Part shown: positions 58,022 to 64,000 of the stretch, in pieces
Layout of the letters: each line of letters begins with the position of its first letter
Numbering within the stretch: the stretch's first letter is position 1
Assembly (NCBI GenBank): GCA_015847255.1
Contig: JADLZK010012350.1
Coordinates: 186,001-250,000 of the forward strand
Length of the DNA: 64,000 nt
Direction of reading: 5' to 3'
Origin: Hyparrhenia diplandra
Lineage: Eukaryota > Streptophyta > Magnoliopsida > Poales > Poaceae
Made by a program: the position numbers and the translations under genes
The notes under the pieces: generated by a model
What the model was told of the DNA's origin: nothing
Seen by the model: the letters and a program-made list of their open reading frames with translations, nothing else
Database searches by the model: none

Positions 58022-60595
58022 CTAAGCAAAAGCAAAGATTATATGGGCTTCTTTATTCTCAAAGATCCTCCACATGATGGTGACCCCAAAAGCTTGCATC
58101 CTCAGCACCCCATCCACTTTTGGTGTTTGATTACTCAGATCTTCATTGATAACAAGGTGGGTGGTCGGTGCCCCCGATAAGCACATCATCGCTGAGATCA
58201 CTAGGATCCACTCCACATTTGATTCCCCCAACTTTGCAAGGTGGCAAGAGAAAGGGGTTTAACTTCACCGTGACATTATCCACCTCTACAGCCCAATTCT
58301 TGCTCTTTTTGAGGGGACCTTGTCAAGCCCGACCGACGTAAAACCATCCTTGGTGGTGGAGAGTCTTGAGTCATGGGCGAAGATTTTGTTTAGTGAGGGG
58401 GTACGAAAGCATCGGGCGTAAATGTGATTGGGAAAGGACATACCCTTTCTTTTCTCGCCCGAGTGGGTCGCATCCGCCCATAGAAGGTGCTGGGCTGGAT
58501 TCATCACTCTCCATTTGAAATTCAAAATGTCCCAGGCTTGATTCAGATCCACTGTCACTATCCAGATAGACCATTCCATCCACATTGATGTAGAGGGCCG
58601 GGGAGTTTACTTGCTTCTTCTTATTCTGTGCTATGCATTCCAAAACAAAAGGCAGGGCTCTGAGTAGAACAACTGCAGGGACTGGACGCCAGAGAACTAG
58701 CTGCTTATCATTGATTTCCTCCGCTTCGTGAAGAAGCCGACACCGAGAATAAGGAGTTTGCAATGACTATTGGGTGAATGGGTAACCCAGCTGAGGATCC
58801 GCTTCTTTGGTGCCGTGGCCTTCATATCCGGTCCACCCGTGGAGATTCTTGCGATGGAACAGGACTTAGTGTGGCACACAGACTGTTGATAGCATTGAAA
58901 CGAGCAGCTTCTTCATTGGGAACAGAGGAGGCATCACTAGAAGAGGAGCTATCTTCAGAGTTAACCCTGACTGCACTTATGCTAATATCTGGTCCAATAG
59001 CTCTAAGAAACCTCATAGATGAGCCAGAGAGGTCCAAATCCATGAAATCTTGTGGCACATCAGGGTGCCGAGGGACAACAGAACCCGATTGGCATCATTA
59101 TCAAGAACAAAAAACCCGTGGGTTCCAAAGTGGCCATGGCTCTCCACCTTCGTGTTTCAGATCCATTTCCATGTCATTTTCATCCATATTTTCTTCATCA
59201 TCTTGCATCTGAGCATTTTGAAACTGGATGTGGTGGAAATCATGAACAGGGGGTGGATGAGGATTTGCACCAAAGAACCCCAAATTTGCAGCTGCACCCT
59301 GCTGTTCATTCTCCCAATTGGGTTCCAAAGGGTTGGCACCCAAGACCACAGGCCATGCTCGGGATGGGGTTCACCATCAAGGGAACCGGTCTTCATCACC
59401 GAAAAGCATCCGAAGTGACCATTCAGATGTAAACCGAACCGACCAAGATCTTCCCATGCCTCCTACCATAGTACCACGGACACAAACCGCACTTCTAGGC
59501 ACTCGATCAGGACGGAGCATCAAAACTTGAGTTAAGACACGCGACTTGTTTTCATCTCTATACCACTCAAGTAAACGACCAAACGGAGCAACTGCAGCCC
59601 TGATATAGACATCCTTCTGAAAATCCAGTGGGAACGACAGAAACATGATCCAAGCAATTCTAATGTATGTACAGGAACGGTGATTTATGCCCTCATCATG
59701 TCTGACCACACGGATTACATGGTTGTTACCCAGATGAAAAGGTGAATTTCTGACTAATCTTTCTCTATGAGCAACTGTGCGCAGCCTGATTAAACCCAGA
59801 CCCAAAGGAGATAGATGCGCAGATTCAACCACTACCCTCTGATCATGCTCAAGAAAATCACATACCACATTAAGGTGAGGACGCAGCTGATTCACCTCAA
59901 CCGCATGGGCTCCAGTGGAAACAATGGCGTAGTCTTCATGTTCACGGGTTGGCTCCCCACCGAAAGTGCCATTCTTCCTTCTGGGCCGGACGGTTCCATC
60001 CATGATCGACAGTGAGACCCGCACAAAGGAAAGCTTGAGGATTGACAGGGAAGTTCGCCATGGCGATCGGCTGATCGCCCGACGGGGTGGTGGTGGCGGT
60101 GCTTGGTGGCGGCGAAGACGAGGGTTTTTTGTGTGTGGAATTTGGAGAGCCCGCCTGGGCTGCCGGATTTTTAGATTGATTGTTTTGCTGTTGCTCCTGT
60201 TCACCGGTTAAGGAAAGACTCAAGTCCGGCGTAGCTGCACGGAGATCGAGGCAATTGATTGCATCATTATCCTTGCCAAAACCTCGATCCTTCCTGAGTG
60301 GAGACGGGCATGGGCTTTCCGGCCTCCACAGATCTCGGACCGGAGGTCCGAGAGGAATGGCCTTGGGCCTCCATTCCCCGACACGATTCTCGCTGCTCAC
60401 TCGTAGTTCCGCCTGGATATGGCCCGCATGTAAACATTTGGAGCAACGAATATCGAACGGCAATTCCCGGTCGGTGGCCCAAGTCCAAACAACGGTAATG
60501 CATAATGGGCTGAATGACATCGATTTTGAATTTGAAGTAACAGAGGCTCCCGCCGTGGAATTAGGGCGTGATCTTCGCCTTTCCCGCTTGCTCAT
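58022..60595 (-). pseudogene. LINE ORF1 (RNA-binding, zinc knuckle, DUF4283-like)
   Basis: The ATG at 60595 (MSKRERRRSRPN) opens a basic N-terminus. A zinc knuckle CSKCLHAGHIQAE (RC about 60410-60449) keeps CX2CX4H but its last cysteine is lost. A proline/serine-rich linker follows (about 60200-60060). A DUF4283-like block reads VVVESAHLSPLGLGLIRL, WIMFLSFPLDFQKDVYI and PFGRLLEWYRDENKSRV (about 59850-59540). The C-terminal part is acidic (about 59250-59150) and ends around 58022. At least four frame changes occur. ORF1 proteins coat LINE RNA. Confidence 0.78.
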
Positions 60596-61381
60596 CCCGA
60601 TCCAAAAGATTTGATTTTTTCGGGCGTATAAAGATCGCTTGGGGAACCGAGGGATCAAAACCGCTTGAGAAAGATCCAAAACGAATCGAGAGTTTAGGTG
60701 AATGGGTGGGCCGAGGGGGGATTGAACAAGGGGATTAGAGAAATGGACATGTTTGATCTTAGATTTTTTCTTTTCCTCTCTCTTGGCAGCTCGGGGAGAG
60801 AACCTTAGTCCACTCTTTTCCTGCTCAATTTCCTGTGCTCTTTTCTCCCTCTCCCAATGGGGGAGTACCATTATTCGAGAGATGGAAATAAACATCAAAA
60901 TTGGACGAGTAATACGTCAAGTTTATAGATCATAAATCCAACCTCTTTGGAAACGCACAGAGATGTGAAAATGGTTGTTGCTTAAGAACTTAACATGAAA
61001 ATCCAGTGGCACGGCCACCCAAACAAGATTGTAAAGCAACTCCCCACAGAATCTTCGGAGAGACGGAAAAGGAATCTCCTAAAAGTAACAAGAAGGAAGA
61101 AAGATCCATCGTGTGATGGGAAGGGGTGGTGTACGGGGCTTTGTATCGACGACTTCATCTTGAAATTCCAAACCCCGATCAAAGTTGAAACGATCAGCTA
61201 GATCGAGGAGGAACCCATGTCGACGAAGGAAGATGCACGGTGGGGAGATCACCGCAGGGGAGCTTCATGGCCGGAGATCACCGGGTGGTGGCGACGGTGG
61301 TGGAGGGAGGGAGGGTCGGCGGCGCGACATCCTACCAATACGTAGCAAAAAGATGGGACCATTTGTCGCCACACCCGACAC
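60596..61381 (-). promoter_or_regulatory. LINE 5' leader
   Basis: About 785 bp upstream of ORF1, GC-rich at its outer end. LINE leaders usually hold an internal promoter, but I see no firm motif. The segment 60841-60904 is repeated in inverted form at 61411-61474. Confidence 0.5.
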
Positions 61382-61397
61382 TAGTTTACAAATTTTT

Positions 61398-61478
61398 TGG
61401 ATCTCAACGCCCAATTTTGATGTTTATTTCCATCTCTCGAATAATGGTACTCCCCATTGGGAGAGGGAGAAAAAAAAA
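61398..61478 (+). mobile_element. Tiny polyadenylated retrocopy of the LINE leader
   Basis: An 81-bp insert containing 'ccaattttgatgtttatttc' through 'gggagagggag' followed by nine A residues. Its core matches RC of 60841-60904 with one base difference. It is flanked by TAGTTTACAAATTTTT at 61382-61397 and 61479-61494, a perfect 16-bp duplication. A poly-A end plus target duplication indicates LINE-driven insertion in the opposite orientation to the LINE. Confidence 0.75.
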
Positions 61479-61494
61479 TAGTTTACAAATTTTT

Positions 61495-61717
61495 GATTTG
61501 AGATCCATCTTGTCAATGGAAAACATGTGTAGTTTGAAACCATTTATGTTTAGGTCGGGCCTCAATGGGGCCTGGGTTTCATGTCACAGCTTCCAACACT
61601 TTCAGATTTTAGAAACAAAAGGCGTAAGAGATTAATGGGGATGAAACTCTCCCTACCCCATTAAACTCTTATATCATCACTCTCAATATTAATATGGTGC
61701 CACATTAGCCTAATTAA
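61495..61717. other. Spacer, no gene seen
   Basis: Ordinary AT-rich sequence with no motif or frame that I can support. Confidence 0.5.
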
Positions 61718-62025
61718 TGCCCTTGTAGTCCAATTGTAGGACGGTCTAGTGGGTTGCTACCCACCGTGGTTCAAATAAATCCTAGTGCTCGCGACCTTTT
61801 CTTTGAGATTTTCCCGTGATTTACCGACATTATGCATTAAGTGGTAAGCGACGCCCTCGCCGACAACGAGGCGCCTATGGTGACTTCGAGAATCTCCGTG
61901 ATGTGTCACGCCCAATCCTTCCTGAGGTGCTCATGGGGTAGGGATTGCGCACGGCGCTCATAGGGGTGAGTGTGCATGCGTATTGTGAGCGCCCGAAGTT
62001 GCACCGTAATTTTTTTTAAAAAAAC
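61718..62025 (+). mobile_element. tRNA-derived SINE with A-tail
   Basis: The head 'cccttgtagtccaattgtag' then 'ggtctagtgggttgctaccc' and B box GTGGTTCAAATAAATCC resembles a tRNA. The body has 'aacgaggcgcctatggtgac', 'tgctcatggggtaggg' and 'cataggggtgagtgtgcat', a pattern familiar from abundant Triticeae SINE-like repeats. It ends in T8A7. I found no clear target duplication, so the left edge is approximate. Confidence 0.65.
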
Positions 62026-62320
62026 TCGTATGAAACTCAAATGAGACTAGACTTGAAGACGCCGCACTAGGATAGGGCGCCTACCCATTTCCCTTCACCG
62101 CGTGTTCCGCGGCGCTGGTTTTATGTCCGACGATCGACCTCCCCGCCGAGCCCCGCCAACGCCATAAAATCCCACGCCTCCGCGTAACCGGCTACGCGAC
62201 CCGCATTGCTGTTGTTCACCCATTCCAAAGAAAAAACCCCAAGGCCAGAGTTTCTAGCAAAAACCCCCCGCCAAGGCCAGAAGTTTCGCAGCAAAAGCGC
62301 CCCCCATCACAAGACGCCGC
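62026..62320. other. Spacer leading into a GC-rich relic
   Basis: No supported gene. GC content rises from about 62090. An open frame starting at 62206 has no recognised N-terminus. Confidence 0.4.
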
Positions 62321-62322
62321 GC

Positions 62323-63060
62323 CATGGAGAACCTTCCGTAGCACTTGCTTGTGGAGCTTGCGATGCGCCGCCATGCACGCAGCAGCATCCTATGGAGGAC
62401 CCTTCAATCTGGCGGGCCACTGTTCGCGCAGATGAAAGCGGCTTGGGGACCCCCCGGTGGGGACGGAGCATCCGACTAGATCGGTGTTGTCTCGCTGGTC
62501 TACTACCGGGGGCGATTACTCAAGGCGAGTATCACGCGAGTCTCATCACCAAGCTTGCCAAGGTGGGCAACCCCGGAGGCATGCTTGAGAGCGGGCATGT
62601 TCCGGGCCGTGTTCGTGGAAGGTCAGCGACACCGTCTCCGCCGCCCCGACAAGTCGGAAACAAGCCGCCGACTGGGGGCATGCGCTGGCCCGGACGTTCA
62701 TGCCCTTCTCCGTTTACAGCGGAACGCCACGCCGATGACGACCTTGCCCGAGGTGTTTATGGAGATTGAGCACGACACGGCGGGCGACGATGGCTGCACC
62801 CTAGAGGAGGACCGCAAAACAGCCACGAGTACTTTTAAACACCGAAAGTGCCGCACGACGACTTCGGTGGTGCCTCCCTATGGAGAGAGGCGGCATCTTA
62901 ATCCCTCCTCTTGCCCAACCGGTGCATCGCCGGGACGAGCATCGGTGTAGATGGGGAGACAGTACTCACTGCGGTGCCCAGCCGAAAACCAGGGATCGAT
63001 TGCCGCCAGACCGGGTGTACCGCAAAGCGAGGATTGTAGGGATCCATGGGCGAAAGTGTA
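62323..63060 (+). pseudogene. GC-rich gene relic, possibly F-box-like
   Basis: From the ATG at 62323 the frame reads MENLP then an in-frame TAG (62338) and continues HLLVELAMRRHARSS, which resembles the start of an F-box (LPxELLVEI). Further on, in shifted frames, come TPEACLRAGMFRAVFVEG, EIEHDTAGDDGCTLEEDRK and HRCRWGDSTHCGA, the last with spaced Cys/His. The stretch is GC-rich against AT-rich flanks, as grass exons are. The stop and the shifts make it non-functional as read. The F-box idea rests on a short motif and could be wrong. It may equally be sequence captured by a transposon. Confidence 0.3.
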
Positions 63061-63197
63061 ATATGTTCTCGCCTTGGTGCGTGGTGGGCATAAGGTGCTC
63101 GATGATGCTCACATATGCAATGTATGTTCCGTGCAAATTGGTTGCCAAACTTGTAAGGTTGTGTTTAAATGCTAAAAATTGGCACTGTACCGATCGA

Positions 63198-64000
63198 TGT
63201 TGGTATTTATTAAGTGCAAAAAGAATATAAAGGGTTCCGTAAGTTTACGTAAATATATATACCATTGTAGCTTTTACCCGGGGAGTATTCCAGAGTATCG
63301 TTATTTATATTTTCCATGTGGAAGCAAGGGTAAAGACTATGATAAATCAAAATCATGTATCTACTAACTTAATATACCAACTAAACTAAAGTAAGGGGTA
63401 AATAATATATATGATAATTAATAGCACTTAACGAGTGAGAATATTATAATATAGAATAGATAGCTAGGTCGAGAGGACAACGGAGAGATCTAGGTTCCCG
63501 AATACTTCTCTAGTACTTTGGTTCTTGAGTAACTAAGGCATGAAAAGGTATAGCGATCATAAAAGAACACTTCGACATCGTAACACTAGCCGCGGAAAGG
63601 GATGAGAAGGGGGCTAGGAAGTCCGACCACGGTCCTACACCACCAATCCGAACGTGGTGGAATACGTCGGCCGTTAGGGCCGCCACCACCTAAGGCTACC
63701 ACAACTATCCGTGGACTTGGGTGCAATCTAAGGTAACCTCTAGTCTAAACACCATGTTCACACTATTAATTACTACTCTAATCATCATGAATAACCGAGC
63801 ACTCAATATGAGCGAAGATCCCATGCAATTATATAACAACTATATTCTAATCAATAACATGAAAGGCATAAAAGTACTAGAAAAGATAGATCTAATTATG
63901 GCATAAAGTCTAATAGAGTTGAGATACAAAGATATACCGTAACGCCGAAGACTTCTCCGTAACCGGAGCGCAATTCGCGCCTCCCTAACTCTCTACTAGA
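63198..64000 (-). mobile_element. LTR of another retrotransposon, runs off the right edge
   Basis: It begins TGTTGGTATTTATTAAG at 63198 and shares its plan with the other LTRs here ('gtagcttttacccg..gagtattc', 'cgttatttatattttcca', then 'ggaataagtccg' type sequence). By analogy it is in minus orientation. Its far end and internal region are outside the window. It cuts into the GC-rich relic's downstream side. Confidence 0.65.

Larger units (their letters stand above)
54025..61381 (-). mobile_element. L1-clade LINE, near full length (7.36 kb)
   Basis: The minus-strand order is 5' leader (61381-60600), ORF1 (about 60595-58022), ORF2 with endonuclease, reverse transcriptase and zinc-finger end (57739-54165), a 3' tail with 'ttcgtc' and a 9-A run (RC of 54025-54033). 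TAGTTTACAA lies at 54015-54024 and 61382-61391, a short target duplication supporting these ends. Both ORFs are broken, but the order and length fit grass LINEs. It would move by target-primed reverse transcription. Confidence 0.85.

Noticed and set aside
59052..59432. Plus-strand open frames of over 120 codons within the LINE
   Set aside because: They are antisense to LINE ORF1, which has recognised motifs on the minus strand.
61411..61474. Simple twin-priming explanation for the inverted LINE leader
   Set aside because: The inverted piece has its own poly-A end and its own 16-bp duplication between it and the LINE, which one twin-priming event would not leave.

Overview
This window is a slab of transposon-dense chromosome from a large-genome grass. 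A member of the Pooideae, such as a Triticeae or oat relative, fits best. The reasons are the element families recognisable on reading: a two-gene CACTA element, Tat-lineage Ty3/gypsy elements with an ALADFLA-type RNase H stretch, gag-only gypsy-type elements with AAGCTTGGGG-type polypurine tracts, a grass-type L1 LINE and tRNA-derived SINEs. Species is inferred from style only, not from a search. I see no confident intact host gene, no tRNA or rRNA gene, no CRISPR array and no bacterial-type operon. One GC-rich decayed stretch (62.3-63.0 kb) may be a host-gene relic.

Layout. 1-8.7 kb: a CACTA element on the minus strand, with a tnp2 transposase gene (8251 to ~4840), an internal TATA promoter (~4150) and a tnp1-like gene running off the left edge. 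8.7-10.6 kb: a tandem duplication with a palindrome, then a 54-bp tandem array. 11469-12580: a short CACTA-type element with TTT target duplications. ~12.9-20.9 kb: Tat element A (minus strand), with its integrase end, RNase H, reverse transcriptase and gag split by an unrelated LTR at ~14.5-16.0 kb. 20.9-25.4 kb: a rearranged gag-less LTR element B. 25.4-33.6 kb: Tat element C (minus) with a well-defined 5' LTR, primer site, gag, protease, RT, RNase H and integrase, but no 3' LTR in the window.

33.6-39.3 kb: duplicated fragments of a Ty1/copia element (plus strand), a SINE with a perfect 18-bp target duplication and a 1.3-kb MULE-like element with a perfect 9-bp duplication. 39341-49443: an LTR retrotransposon (minus) with both LTRs, a gag relic, no visible pol, a 363-bp (TAA)n tract, and inside its gag a 1.2-kb LTR-like insertion bounded by GGTGG repeats. 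49.4-54.0 kb: repeated non-coding sequence, a second SINE and a foldback-like region. 54025-61381: a near full-length LINE (minus) with decayed ORF1 and ORF2, next to a tiny inverted copy of its own 5' leader. 61.7-62.0 kb: a third SINE. 63198-end: the start of another LTR.

Most coding regions carry many small frameshifts. Near-identical repeats in the window differ mainly by short indels, so part of the apparent decay may be assembly or base-calling error rather than mutation. The best discoveries here are structural: nested insertions with readable target-site duplications. I did not find a convincing new multi-gene system.
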